Shown here piece by piece: positions 46,495 through 54,961 of a DNA stretch of 64,000 nt. This stretch comes from Streptomyces sp. WM4235. GTDB taxonomy: Bacteria > Actinomycetota > Actinomycetes > Streptomycetales > Streptomycetaceae. The notes beneath the pieces were generated by a model. The model was not told where the DNA came from. It was given only the letters and a program-made list of their open reading frames with translations, and did not search any database. How positions within the stretch are numbered: position 1 is the stretch's first letter; the number at the start of each line of letters is the position of its first letter. Position numbers and translations under genes: made by a program. Where the stretch lies: positions 3,359-67,358 of the forward strand of contig NZ_LGDE01000249.1 of NCBI RefSeq assembly GCF_001279725.1, in the 5' to 3' direction.

Positions 46495-47861
46495 ACGACG
46501 ACCTGTGGAACGCCACCACCAACGACCCGAACGGCGCGCCCGTGTTCACGCACGGCGACCTCGACGCCGAGAGGATCCTCGCCGCAACCGCCATGGCCCG
46601 CCCCGACGTCGTGGACGAGCTCGCCATGCAGGGCTTCGACCCCGCCGACTTCACCCGCGACCAGTACCGGTGGGTCTGGTACGCCGTCGAGGAACTCCGC
46701 GCCAGCTTCAAGAGCGGCGAGATCCGCTACATCGCCGTCGACCGGCAGCTCCAGGCGTGGCGGGCCGACGGCCGGATCCCCAGCGTGCCGCTCAATCAGG
46801 ACCAGCTCATCGAGCTGTACGCCCACGCCCAGCACGGATCCGCCGACTGGTACGCGGCCCGCATCAGCGAGAAGGCCGTCGCCGCCCGCCTCGACGGCGT
46901 CGGATCCGACGCCAAGGGCCGGGCCCGGTCCGCCACCTTCAACGCCGACGACGACGTCGCCGCCATCCAGACCGCCCTCGACGGCGTCGTCCGCACCAGC
47001 GCCCAGGACGAGACCCGGCTCGTCGGCACCCTCCTCGAGGACGTTTTCGCCGAGGCCGTCACGCCGCCCACCAACGAGGACCGCATCCCGACCGGTTTCA
47101 CAGACCTCGACAGCCTGTTCAGCGGGGGGTTCGCAGCCGGCCAGCTTGTCGTCGTCGGCGCCCGCCCCGCGATGGGCAAGACCACCCTTGGCCTCGGGTT
47201 CGCCAGGGCAGCCGCCATTCGGCACGGCATCCCGACCCTGTTCGAGTCGCTGGAGATGGACAACAAGGATCTCGGTCGCTGCGTCGTCTCCGCTGAAGCG
47301 CGCGTCGGGCTCCATCACATCAAGCAGGGCATGGCCACCGACGATGACGTGCAGCGCATGGCCCGCCGCGCACCGGCCATTGCCGCGGCACCGCTGCACA
47401 TCAACGACGGGGCCAACCTGTCGATGCCGCTGCTCCGTGCCCGAGTGCGGAACCTCGTCCGGACCGTCGGCCTGCGACTCGTGGTCGTGGACTACCTGCA
47501 GCTGATGCAGGCCCCCAAAGCGGAGTCCCGGCAGGTCGCCGTCTCCGAGATGTCCCGCCAGCTGAAGCTCCTCGCCAAGGAGTTCCAGATCACCGTCGTC
47601 GTCCTCGCCCAGCTGAATCGCGGGCCGGAGCAGCGGCAGGAGAAGGTCCCGCAGGTCTCCGACCTCCGCGAGTCCGGGGCCATCGAACAGGACGCCGACA
47701 TCGTGATCCTGCTCCACCGACCGGACGCCTACGAGAGGGAGTCCCCGCGAGCCGGCGAGGCGGACTTCATCGTCGGCAAGCACCGCGGCGGCCCCACGGC
47801 CACGATCACCGCAGCCTTCCAAGGGCACTACGCCCGTTTTGTGGATATGGCCAACACGTGA
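46491..47861 (+). CDS. dnaB: DnaB-like replicative helicase
   Basis: 456 residues from GTG 46491. An N-terminal helical domain, linker, then RecA-fold: RIPTGFTDLDSLFSGGFAAG near 199, Walker A GARPAMGKTTLG near 223, Walker B LVVVDYLQLM near 330, QLNRG near 367, SGAIEQDADIVILLHR near 388. A 5'-3' hexameric helicase for element replication. No primase gene is seen nearby. Confidence 0.88.
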   Translation: MNDDLWNATTNDPNGAPVFTHGDLDAERILAATAMARPDVVDELAMQGFDPADFTRDQYRWVWYAVEELRASFKSGEIRYIAVDRQLQAWRADGRIPSVPLNQDQLIELYAHAQHGSADWYAARISEKAVAARLDGVGSDAKGRARSATFNADDDVAAIQTALDGVVRTSAQDETRLVGTLLEDVFAEAVTPPTNEDRIPTGFTDLDSLFSGGFAAGQLVVVGARPAMGKTTLGLGFARAAAIRHGIPTLFESLEMDNKDLGRCVVSAEARVGLHHIKQGMATDDDVQRMARRAPAIAAAPLHINDGANLSMPLLRARVRNLVRTVGLRLVVVDYLQLMQAPKAESRQVAVSEMSRQLKLLAKEFQITVVVLAQLNRGPEQRQEKVPQVSDLRESGAIEQDADIVILLHRPDAYERESPRAGEADFIVGKHRGGPTATITAAFQGHYARFVDMANT

Positions 47862-48436
47862 AGGGCGTGAACGCGATGGATGATCAGCGTTGCGTGGAAT
47901 GCGCAAGCTCCAAGCTGTACGCGCGCAGCCGGTGCCAGACCTGCTACGGCAGGCATCGTAGGGAACTCAAGAGGGCGGGCGAGTTTGCCCCGCTGCTCAT
48001 CATCGGCGCCCCGCTCGACAGGCTGATGATGCGCACGGAGCCAGGGCCCAACGACTGCCTGCTGTACAGCGGCACGCTGAATAACGGCGGGTACGGCCAG
48101 ATCATGGTCGACGGGTCACAGATGCTGGCACACCGGGCGGCATACGGGCTCCAGTTGGGACCGATACCGGACGGCATGGTTCTCGATCACACGTGCCATA
48201 ACCGAGATGCATCCTGCCTTGGAGGCCGCGCATGCCTTCATCGCCGGTGCGTCAATGTGGCTCACCTGGAGCCCGTGTCCGGGGCGGAGAATACGCGGCG
48301 CGGCAGGACTTGGGCGATCAACGGAACTAAGACCCACTGCCCCTCTGGGCACCCCTACGACGAAGCGAACACGCACGTCTGCGGCGGCCGTAGGTACTGC
48401 CGAGCATGCAATCGGGCCCTGAAGACGGCGTCATGA
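47858..48436 (+). CDS. HNH endonuclease (HNH_3, phage homing type)
   Basis: 192 residues. N-terminal CxxC zinc finger (CVECASSKLYARSRCQTCYG), then the HNH_3 core: AHRAAYGLQLGPIPDGMVLD with HTCHNRDASC and CVNVAHLEPVSGAENTRRG, and a C-terminal CPSGHPYDEAN zinc part. A free-standing homing-type nuclease. Starts at GTG 47858 (overlap with dnaB) or ATG 47876. AT content is somewhat higher than its neighbours. Confidence 0.82.
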   Translation: MKGVNAMDDQRCVECASSKLYARSRCQTCYGRHRRELKRAGEFAPLLIIGAPLDRLMMRTEPGPNDCLLYSGTLNNGGYGQIMVDGSQMLAHRAAYGLQLGPIPDGMVLDHTCHNRDASCLGGRACLHRRCVNVAHLEPVSGAENTRRGRTWAINGTKTHCPSGHPYDEANTHVCGGRRYCRACNRALKTAS

Positions 48437-48738
48437 CCGACCTAACACCCGAGGACATCGCCGCCGCCCGCCGAGAAGGCGACCTCGTGGCCCTGTTGCT
48501 CATGTCGGCTGGCCTCACCCCGGCCCCCGTCCCCAAGCAGCGGACTACGGAACCCGAGACGGACAACGTCCACATCGCCCACCCCGGCGCGTGGCCGACC
48601 GGAGCCAGCCGCCCCACTCCCGTGCCGCCGCCGACCGCACCGCAGATCGACGCCGCCGTCGACGATTACCGCCGCTGGCTCGTCGCCGACCGGCCCCCCG
48701 CCAGCACCAAATGTCCGTGCGCCGGATGCACGCCATGA
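48433..48738 (+). CDS. Hypothetical element protein
   Basis: 101 residues, start by ATGA overlap. MTDLTPEDIAAARREGDLV helix, a Pro-rich middle and a C-terminal CPCAGCTP cysteine motif. No family recognised. Confidence 0.6.
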   Translation: MTDLTPEDIAAARREGDLVALLLMSAGLTPAPVPKQRTTEPETDNVHIAHPGAWPTGASRPTPVPPPTAPQIDAAVDDYRRWLVADRPPASTKCPCAGCTP

Positions 48739-48797
48739 CCGGCACCGAGTGGCACGACCCCATCCCCGCCCGCCGACCCCGAAAGGCCGCCCGATGA
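48735..48797 (+). CDS. Possible 20-residue bridging ORF
   Basis: ATG 48735 to TGA 48797 with ATGA overlaps at both ends; basic (RRPRKAAR). Possibly only a coupling ORF. Confidence 0.3.
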   Translation: MTGTEWHDPIPARRPRKAAR

Positions 48798-49537
48798 TCC
48801 CCTACTGGTCCGATGATCACGTCGCGCTGTACCTCGGCGACATGCGAGAGGTGCTGCCCGCGCTCGCAGTACAGGCCGACCTGGTCGTGGCCGATCCTCC
48901 GTACCAGGAGACCACCCTCGCCTGGGACCGGTGGCCCGAAGGCTGGCCGCAGCTCGTCGAGACGGTCGCCAGCAGCATGTGGTGCTTCGGCAGCATGCGG
49001 ATGTTCCTCGACCGGCGCCACGACTTCGACGGCTGGAAGCTGTCCCAGGACGTCGTCTGGGAGAAGTCCAACGGCAGCGGCTTCGCCCGCGACCGCTTCC
49101 GCCGCGTTCACGAGATCGCCACCCACTGGTACCGCGGCGACTGGCGGGACATCCACCACGACACCCCGCGCACCGCCTACAGCGGCCCCGACAAGTCCGC
49201 CCGCGGCAGGAACTCGGTCACCCCGCACACCGGGGCGATCGGCGCCCACACCTACGTCGACGACGGCACCCGCCTCGCCCGCTCGGTGATCAAAGCCGGG
49301 GCCGTCCGATACCAGCGCCGGCACCCCACGGAGAAGCCGATCGAACTCCTGACGCCGCTCATCGAGTACGGCTGCCCGGAAGGCGGGCTGGTGATCGACC
49401 CGTTCGCCGGATCCGGCAGCACGTTGGACGCCGCCCGGATGCTCGGCCGCCGCGCCATCGGCATCGAAGCCGACGAACGCTACGTCGAAGCCGCCGCACG
49501 CCGGCTCGCAGCCAGCCCGCTCACGCTCGCCCAGTGA
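48794..49537 (+). CDS. DNA N6-adenine/N4-cytosine methyltransferase
   Basis: 247 residues, beta-class order: catalytic DPPY (VVADPPYQETTLAWDRW near 32-48), target region, then SAM motif VIDPFAGSGSTLDAARMLGR near 200 and GIEADERYVEAA. HPTEKPIELL near 175 is the usual motif before it. An orphan phage methylase; specificity unknown. Confidence 0.9.
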   Translation: MIPYWSDDHVALYLGDMREVLPALAVQADLVVADPPYQETTLAWDRWPEGWPQLVETVASSMWCFGSMRMFLDRRHDFDGWKLSQDVVWEKSNGSGFARDRFRRVHEIATHWYRGDWRDIHHDTPRTAYSGPDKSARGRNSVTPHTGAIGAHTYVDDGTRLARSVIKAGAVRYQRRHPTEKPIELLTPLIEYGCPEGGLVIDPFAGSGSTLDAARMLGRRAIGIEADERYVEAAARRLAASPLTLAQ

Positions 49538-49586
49538 CAGCCGTCCCCGCCCGACCGACACCACACCAACCCTGAGGAGCAGACCG

Positions 49587-49916
49587 ATGACCACCAAGCT
49601 CATCCGCGACCGCATCCCCGAGATCGCCGCAGCCCGCGGCCAACAGCTCCAGGTCCACACCGCCGGCACCAACGAGATGGTCAGCCTCCTCCTCGACAAG
49701 CTGGACGAGGAAGCCCTCGAAGTCTCCGAGGCCGCCAGCAACGAGGAACTCCTGGGTGAACTCGCCGACGTCCTCGAGGTGGTCCACGCGCTGACCCGGC
49801 TGAACGGCTGGACGCTCGACGACCTCGAGGCCGCCCGGACCCGCAAGCACCAGGAGCGCGGCGGCTTCGACGGGCAGCTCGTGCTGACCGTGGCCGACGA
49901 GGAGGACGACCGATGA
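49587..49916 (+). CDS. MazG-like nucleotide pyrophosphohydrolase
   Basis: 109 residues. LIRDRIPEIAAARGQQLQVH start, metal-binding DEEALEVSEA and ELLGELADVLEVVHALTR helices, and a C-terminal KHQERGGFDGQLVL, as in phosphoribosyl-ATP pyrophosphatase-like phage proteins. Probably hydrolyses (d)NTPs. Confidence 0.8.
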   Translation: MTTKLIRDRIPEIAAARGQQLQVHTAGTNEMVSLLLDKLDEEALEVSEAASNEELLGELADVLEVVHALTRLNGWTLDDLEAARTRKHQERGGFDGQLVLTVADEEDDR

Positions 49917-50083
49917 CCGAGCAGCCCGACCCCCAGGTTCGCCAGCTCCTCGTCCACCCCGCCGTCTGGCCGCGCCTTGAACTCTGGCTCGAAGCCCACG
50001 GCATCACCCTGGCGTGCGCCGGCCAGATCGGCGACGACGACCTGCCGACATGGGTCATGACGCTCACCAGCCCTACTCCGTGA
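49913..50083 (+). CDS. Small hypothetical protein
   Basis: 56 residues from ATG 49913, overlapping the MazG-like stop. PAVWPRLELWLEAHGITLAC and a C-terminal DDLPTWVMTLTSPTP. No family recognised. Confidence 0.5.
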   Translation: MTEQPDPQVRQLLVHPAVWPRLELWLEAHGITLACAGQIGDDDLPTWVMTLTSPTP

Positions 50084-50151
50084 CGCGAACGGCCAGCCGC
50101 GGGCTATGCGGCTGGCCGTCCACCCCGAGCCTCTCACGAACGGAGATTCCG

Positions 50152-50529
50152 ATGGCTGTCTGCAGGAACGGCCACCCGCTCACAACGGCCACCACCTACC
50201 GGGCGCCCTCCGATCCCACCCCCCGATGCCAGCAGTGCCGACGCGAGGCGGTAGCCCGATACAAAGCCCGCCGCCGCGGCTGCCCCAAGCCGACCCTCGA
50301 CTTCGAACGCCAGCTGTTCCTCCTCGCGGCCAACGGCGCCACCGACCAGGAGATTGCCGACCGCACTGGGGTGAGCCTCGGCAAGGTCACGTGGGCCTGG
50401 CGCCGACTCAAGCGGGAACTAGGCGGCCGGGACAGGACTCACACGGTGATCCTCGCGATCCGCTCCCGCCGCATCAGCCTTGCCGACGTTCCCGACCGGA
50501 AGGTGCAACAGGGCCATCCGGCAGCCTGA
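50152..50529 (+). CDS. Zinc-finger/HTH protein
   Basis: 125 residues. N-terminal CRNGHPLTTATT and CQQCRREAVARYKARRRG zinc finger as in phage HNH-associated proteins, then a HTH (LFLLAANGATDQEIADRTGV SLGKVTWAWRRL). Likely DNA binding. Followed by 117 bases without a gene. Confidence 0.6.
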   Translation: MAVCRNGHPLTTATTYRAPSDPTPRCQQCRREAVARYKARRRGCPKPTLDFERQLFLLAANGATDQEIADRTGVSLGKVTWAWRRLKRELGGRDRTHTVILAIRSRRISLADVPDRKVQQGHPAA

Positions 50530-50646
50530 GTGCCCCTCTCCGGGCCTGTCGACCCGGAGGTGACCCGTTCCAGCTCCGGGCTCCCGTGAGGCGCTTACAG
50601 GCCCCACAGGGGCCCGCCACCCGAACCAGACACCGAAAGGCCTGAC

Positions 50647-50868
50647 ATGTCCGATCCGTCCATCCTCCGCCAGAACGCCATCGACATGGTGAACCTGACC
50701 AGCCGCCGTCTTGACCTGATCACCGGCTACCCCGACGGCACCTCCCGCTCCGTCCCCGGCGACGTCGCAGCCGGAGTCCTCACCGCCCAGTCCAACCTCG
50801 CGATTGCCACCGCACTGATCGCCGTCGCCGACGCCATCCGCGCCACGGCCGCCGAGCCCCAGCCGTGA
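50647..50868 (+). CDS. Small hypothetical protein
   Basis: 73 residues, helical, with a C-terminal LTAQSNLAIATALIAVADAI segment that may be amphipathic. Start after SD GAAAGG. Confidence 0.55.
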   Translation: MSDPSILRQNAIDMVNLTSRRLDLITGYPDGTSRSVPGDVAAGVLTAQSNLAIATALIAVADAIRATAAEPQP

Positions 50869-51047
50869 CCGCGCTACCGCCGCTGTGGCTGCCGGCCGAG
50901 CAGGCGTACACCCCGGACCCGCCGCGACTCGACACCGACGAGCAGGCCGCCCTCGACCTCCACGGCCCGCAACCCGAGCACCGCGCCTACCGCAACACCG
51001 TCACCGTCGGCGCCATCGACGACTACGAACCCCAGGAGAAACCGTGA
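50865..51047 (+). CDS. Small hypothetical protein
   Basis: 60 residues from GTG 50865 by overlap. Pro/Asp-rich, YRNTVTVGAIDDYEPQEKP end. Function unknown. Confidence 0.5.
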   Translation: MTALPPLWLPAEQAYTPDPPRLDTDEQAALDLHGPQPEHRAYRNTVTVGAIDDYEPQEKP

Positions 51048-51400
51048 CACCCAGCGAAGAACTCCGAGCCGCAGAAACCCTGCTCCGCAGCCTGCTCGAA
51101 CACGCCGCCGAGGGACCGTGGTGGGGCGACGACCTGGACGAGGTCCAGTCCAGCGCCGGCCAGATCGGGCGCGCCCTCGGCACCGGAGCCGACGGGAAGT
51201 ACCCGTACCCGAACAGCCGCTACATGGCCGCCATGCACCCCGGCGTCGGCACCGCGCTCGCCGATCTCCTGGAGCGGCAGGGCAAGCAGGCCGAGGAGAT
51301 CGAGCAGTACCTCGGCGCCCAGTTCCAAGACGGCGCCCTCGACCAGGACATCCATGACGCCCTCGCCGTGGCCCGCGCGATCCTCGGGACCCGGCCGTGA
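51044..51400 (+). CDS. Hypothetical phage-type protein
   Basis: 118 residues from GTG 51044. SEELRAAETLLRSLLEHAAE ... YPNSRYMAAMHPGVGTALAD resembles the GPW-type phage proteins with a central conserved HPGVG turn and a C-terminal helix ending in an ALAVARAILG stretch. Function unknown. Confidence 0.6.
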   Translation: MTPSEELRAAETLLRSLLEHAAEGPWWGDDLDEVQSSAGQIGRALGTGADGKYPYPNSRYMAAMHPGVGTALADLLERQGKQAEEIEQYLGAQFQDGALDQDIHDALAVARAILGTRP

Positions 51401-51681
51401 CCCCCGCCGAACTCCGGGCCGCGATAGCCCGCGACTGCCCGCACCGCCTCGACGACTACGACCGGCACGCCGCGGCCTTCGAGGCCCGCGGATGGCCGCT
51501 CGGCCTCGCGTTCGCCGAGTTCTGGCGCCAGGAGCACGCGATCAGTAGCCGGCCGCGCGTCGAGGAACGCATCGACCGGCTGTACCGGGCAGCACAGCGC
51601 AGCCGATTCGTCTGGCGCGCACGACGCCTCATGACCAAAGCCAGCCGCATCCGAGGCAAGATCCTGGAGGGACTCAAGTGA
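51397..51681 (+). CDS. Hypothetical element protein
   Basis: 94 residues from GTG 51397. Basic, helical (AIARDCPHRLDDYDRHAAAF; RSRFVWRARRLMTKASRIRG). DNA binding is possible but unproven. Confidence 0.55.
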   Translation: MTPAELRAAIARDCPHRLDDYDRHAAAFEARGWPLGLAFAEFWRQEHAISSRPRVEERIDRLYRAAQRSRFVWRARRLMTKASRIRGKILEGLK

Positions 51682-51950
51682 CTGACGAGACCGAACGCTG
51701 GCGGTACGCGGCCCGGATTGAGTGCGCCATCGGCCTCAACGGCGGCGCCGGGGGCAGTGAAGGCGTCAAAGCCGCACGCGACGCCGTCCTCGCCGTCCGG
51801 GACGAGGAACTCGACGCCGTCCGCCGCCGGGCGATCGGCCACGTCGAGATCATCGGCGACGTCCGCGACTGGGCCCGCAAACACCTGACCGTCGAGCAGC
51901 AGGAGCAGCTGCGGGACGTACTCAGCCGGGGACGGAGGGGTGGCCAGTGA
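51678..51950 (+). CDS. Hypothetical element protein
   Basis: 90 residues from GTG 51678. Helical, acidic/basic, with WARKHLTVEQQEQLRDVLSR. Coupled to neighbours by 4-base overlaps. Confidence 0.55.
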   Translation: MTDETERWRYAARIECAIGLNGGAGGSEGVKAARDAVLAVRDEELDAVRRRAIGHVEIIGDVRDWARKHLTVEQQEQLRDVLSRGRRGGQ

Positions 51951-52138
51951 CCGCCAAGCGGCTCGTCGCCCGCTGCACCGCCGTGACCGTCGGCCTGCTC
52001 CTCGTCGCCAGCGTGACCGCCGGCGCCTACCACGACGGCGGCTGGCGCCTTGTCGCGGCCACGTGGGTCATCGTCCTCGCCGTCGCCGCCGCGGCCTGTG
52101 CCCTGACCTGGGCCATCGACAACTGGAACGCCCGCTAA
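51947..52138 (+). CDS. Two-helix membrane protein
   Basis: 63 residues from GTG 51947. Two transmembrane helices (CTAVTVGLLLVASVTAGAY and AATWVIVLAVAAAACALTWA). Small hydrophobic element protein of unknown role. Confidence 0.6.
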   Translation: MTAKRLVARCTAVTVGLLLVASVTAGAYHDGGWRLVAATWVIVLAVAAAACALTWAIDNWNAR

Positions 52139-52178
52139 CCCACCGCCCCACCCGCACCGCACCGCACAGGAGAACGCC

Positions 52179-52826
52179 GTGACCGAATGCATCGCCGCCA
52201 CCTGCAGCCGTGAGCTCCGCGACCACGAGATAGCCGTCCAACTGCTGTGCGACCCCTGCGTCCACGCCATGCGGGCGTGGCTGACCTCGATCCCCGGCCA
52301 GATGATCGTCCTCCGCGAGGGCAGCATGCAGCGCGAGGCTGGCGGGGGCGGTCGGACCGGGACCCGCACCGCACCCCTCCCCGGCCGGCTCGACACCCTC
52401 AACCTCGTCGGGCCCGCCGCAGTCGGCACCGTCATCGACCGGCACGGCGACCAGACCGGCGACATCCCCATCGTCGGCACCCTCGGCAGCTGGGTGCGGC
52501 TGATCATCGAAGAGCGGCCCGCGAAACCCCCGACCGCGGCCACCGAGACCACGCTCGCCGCCTGGCTCGTCCTCCATCTCGGCTGGAGTAGCCAGCAGCC
52601 GTGGGCTGGCGAGATGCGGTCCGAGCTGCACGACATGATGGCCGCGATCTGGCGGATCACCTCCCTCGAACCCCGCACCCGAGCCGTCAGCCGTCCATGC
52701 CCCCGCTGCCAGTACCTCGGGCTGATCGAGCGGGACTGGGCGCAGTACACCGAATGCACCGGGTGCGGCGGACTTTGGACCAAGGACGAACTCAACGCGG
52801 ACGCGGTACGCAGGGCCGCCGCATGA
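52179..52826 (+). CDS. Phage-type protein with two zinc-binding sites
   Basis: 215 residues from GTG 52179 after SD AGGAGA. N-terminal CIAATC...CDPCVHAM and C-terminal CPRCQYLGLIER...CTGCGGLW zinc sites flank a helical middle (TTLAAWLVLHLGWSSQQPWA). Seen widely in actinophages; role not known to me. Last gene of the rightward early operon, ending at a strong terminator. Confidence 0.65.
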   Translation: MTECIAATCSRELRDHEIAVQLLCDPCVHAMRAWLTSIPGQMIVLREGSMQREAGGGGRTGTRTAPLPGRLDTLNLVGPAAVGTVIDRHGDQTGDIPIVGTLGSWVRLIIEERPAKPPTAATETTLAAWLVLHLGWSSQQPWAGEMRSELHDMMAAIWRITSLEPRTRAVSRPCPRCQYLGLIERDWAQYTECTGCGGLWTKDELNADAVRRAAA

Positions 52827-52829
52827 CGA

Positions 52830-52863
52830 AAGCCCCCGCTGCCTGACGAGGCGGCGGGGGCTT
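52830..52863. terminator. Terminator between convergent operons
   Basis: AAGCCCCCGCTGCCT (52830-52844) pairs with 52849-52863 except one G-T pair; loop GACG. T/A flanks suit both directions. Confidence 0.85.
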
Positions 52864-52877
52864 CGGCGTGTCCGGGG

Positions 52878-53324
52878 TTACAAGCTCGTCGCCTCCCGGC
52901 GGGCTGCGACCAGGGCGGCATGCACCTCGTCCAGGCGCTCGCAGTGCGTCCGAACTTGCGCAATCACAGCGGCGAACTGATCGGGGTCGAGGCACTCCAT
53001 CACCTCGTCCTGCCAAGGCTCCAGTACCACGTGCGGCATCCGACGCTCGCGACGATCGTCATAGGGATCCACCACGATCCGAGCCGACAGCACCGGCATC
53101 TCCAGAGTCCCCTCCTCCGCGTCGAACACGGGCAACATGATCGCTTCGAAGTCCCGGCCGTGGCAGAGGTCGACCAGGGCGCCGTCACCATCGTTTCGGT
53201 GGTGATCCGTGCACCACGACGGGCACGACTCTACGATCTGGCCGCCGCCCCAGATGCGTCGCAGCCACGTCCGGACCTTGCCCGGTTCGGCGACGACGGG
53301 ACGCTCGGGCAGTACAGTGGTCAT
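52878..53324 (-). CDS. DUF6907-like zinc protein
   Basis: 148 residues. SCPSWCTDHHRNDGD near 33 with Cys/His clustering, LCHGRDFE, and a strand-rich centre (MPVLSARIVVDPYDDRRER), the pattern of DUF6907 proteins common in Streptomyces elements. The C-terminal helix FAAVIAQVRTHCERLDEVHA follows. Unknown function. SD AGAAGGAG precedes the ATG. Confidence 0.62.
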   Translation of the reverse strand: MTTVLPERPVVAEPGKVRTWLRRIWGGGQIVESCPSWCTDHHRNDGDGALVDLCHGRDFEAIMLPVFDAEEGTLEMPVLSARIVVDPYDDRRERRMPHVVLEPWQDEVMECLDPDQFAAVIAQVRTHCERLDEVHAALVAARREATSL

Positions 53325-53383
53325 CGAGAACTCCTTCTTCCAGGTTGGATCTCTGACTCGCGGGTGGCGACCCGCTGGTTTTC

Positions 53384-53413
53384 AAGGCCGGACGGTGGCG
53401 ACCGTCCGGCCTT
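53384..53413 (-). terminator. Terminator after the GIY-YIG/GntR gene
   Basis: A perfect 13-bp stem (53384-53396 with 53401-53413) touching the stop codon of the leftward gene. Confidence 0.75.
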
Positions 53414-54057
53414 TACGCGTTGTCGGGCTCGACTAGCAGGCGGGCGAGTTCACTGCGGTCTGCTTCGGGTAGGCGAGCCCGAAGTAGCGCGGCAGCCCCG
53501 GCGAGGTCACCGGGCTGGATGGAGACCGGTCGATCGAGCGGGCCCACGGCGACGTAGTGACCACAGCCGCTCGGATCGGCAATGACACCTGTACCCAGCA
53601 GGCGGAGCATCGCTCGCTGGAGCGTTCCTTGCGTGATCAGGAAGCGCCGCAGCAGGTCTCGCTGGAGTGGCAGGCGCTGACCGGCAGGCCACCGACCACT
53701 GTCGATCTCTGTCTGCATGAGGCTGGCGACAGCCCCAAAATCCGAGTGGCCGCGCTTGAACACGGCTTGCTTGTCGGCCGCTTCCAGCATGACCTGGCCA
53801 AACCCCCGCGAGGCGTGAGCGCGGTTATGGGCCGGGCCCTCTGAACGGATCGCCCTTACCTCGGCAGCCTCAGCTTCGGGTCGAGTCGCGAACCATTCGA
53901 GGCGCTTGGCGGATACGAGCGGCCACCAGGTGTCCGCGTGGTCCCAGGCGTGCTGTCGCCAACGGCGCTCCGGGTTCAGTGCGATGCCGACGTACAGCAG
54001 CGAGCCGGCGTCGTCGTACAGGCGGTAGAGCGCGGTGCGCTCGGGAGATTCGGGCAT
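53413..54057 (-). CDS. GIY-YIG nuclease domain fused to a GntR-type winged helix
   Basis: 214 residues from ATG 54057 with SD AGGAGG. Residues about 8-80 form a GIY-YIG fold: ALYRLYDDAGSLLYVGIA, RRWRQH and a later Glu in AEAAEVRAIRSEGPAHNRA. Residues about 107-165 form a GntR winged helix: ASLMQTEIDSGRWPAGQRLP, LQRDLLRRFLITQGTLQRAM, LLGTGVIADPSGCGHYVAVG. The tail has an Arg/Leu-rich helix. It may be a nuclease guided by its HTH, or a regulator with a degenerate nuclease part. Confidence 0.72.
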   Translation of the reverse strand: MPESPERTALYRLYDDAGSLLYVGIALNPERRWRQHAWDHADTWWPLVSAKRLEWFATRPEAEAAEVRAIRSEGPAHNRAHASRGFGQVMLEAADKQAVFKRGHSDFGAVASLMQTEIDSGRWPAGQRLPLQRDLLRRFLITQGTLQRAMLRLLGTGVIADPSGCGHYVAVGPLDRPVSIQPGDLAGAAALLRARLPEADRSELARLLVEPDNA

Positions 54058-54159
54058 GCCCCTCCTTGTGTTGCGTGTGGCCTGCGCCACTTCACGTCAC
54101 CCGACGGTAATGCTTATTCGCATCTGTATCAAGCTCTCGCGGCTGATTGGGCACGCAAA

Positions 54160-54183
54160 AGCCCCCGGCCTACGCCGGGGGCT
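54160..54183 (-). terminator. Terminator of the GntR operon
   Basis: AGCCCCCGGC (54160-54169) pairs with 54174-54183, loop CTAC; reading leftward, a TTTT run follows. It closes the UTRA/GntR operon 12 bases after the stop. Confidence 0.85.
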
Positions 54184-54195
54184 GGTCGGATTGAG

Positions 54196-54960
54196 TCAGT
54201 GAACGGGCAGGTGGTAGCCCATCTTGAAGAGGTGGCTCGGCTTCGTCAGCACGGTCACTTCAATCGGGCGTCGGTCGTTGCTGTAGACGACTCTGAAGAT
54301 CTCCAGGACGGGCACGTCGCCCGGCAGTTCGAGGTGGACGTACTCGCGAGAGGTGGCGTGACGGGCGCTCACCTCGTCTTCTTGTTCGATCGCCGGGTAC
54401 CCCATTTCGCCGAGCAGCGTGGGCGAGCCCCCTGTGATCTTCCGGCGGTCGGCGAGGCGGGTTCCCTGCGCGATGTCGGCTGGGTAGTACGAGTCGACGA
54501 GCTCGGCAGGCTCATCGTCCAGAAGGCCGACCCTGGACCGCAGTACCGCAACCCCGCCGTCAGGCAGGCCAAGCACCTGACGCACTCGCCGCGGCGGCAC
54601 AACCTCGCCGACGAAAAGAATCCGATTCGCGCCGCTCTGCTGACGCTTCGCCGCCTCGGTCACCCAGCGATACGGCTGGCCGTTCTCGGCGGGGGCCATG
54701 AAGGAGGCCGGCGAGATAGTCAGCGGGGCTCGCGTCCGAACGAACACGCCACTGCCCTTCCTGCCCTCCAGGAAGCCCTCCCCCTTGAGGATGTTTAGCG
54801 CCCGCTGAATCGTCACGTTCGACGCGCCGTGCTCGGCCATCAGGTCCTCGGTGCTCGGGAGCTTCCTGCCTGGCTCCCATTCACCCGACATGACCAGCTC
54901 GCGAATGTTCGCTGCGATGCGGTCCGCGACTCCACGCTTGTCCTCGTGCGCCTTCGGCAT
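54196..54960 (-). CDS. GntR-family repressor with UTRA domain (KorSA-like)
   Basis: 254 residues. GntR HTH at about 10-72 (IAANIRELVMSGEWEPGRKL ... LMAEHGASNVTIQRALNIL ... GSGVFVRT), then a UTRA ligand domain (about 95-250: EVVPPRRVRQVL, ELVDSYYPADIAQGT, FRVVYSNDRRPIEV). In Streptomyces plasmids and AICEs, GntR repressors such as KorSA and TraR hold transfer genes off; this gene lies just left of the transfer operon. It is 1 base after the UTRA-only gene. Confidence 0.85.
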   Translation of the reverse strand: MPKAHEDKRGVADRIAANIRELVMSGEWEPGRKLPSTEDLMAEHGASNVTIQRALNILKGEGFLEGRKGSGVFVRTRAPLTISPASFMAPAENGQPYRWVTEAAKRQQSGANRILFVGEVVPPRRVRQVLGLPDGGVAVLRSRVGLLDDEPAELVDSYYPADIAQGTRLADRRKITGGSPTLLGEMGYPAIEQEDEVSARHATSREYVHLELPGDVPVLEIFRVVYSNDRRPIEVTVLTKPSHLFKMGYHLPVH

Positions 54961-54961
54961 G

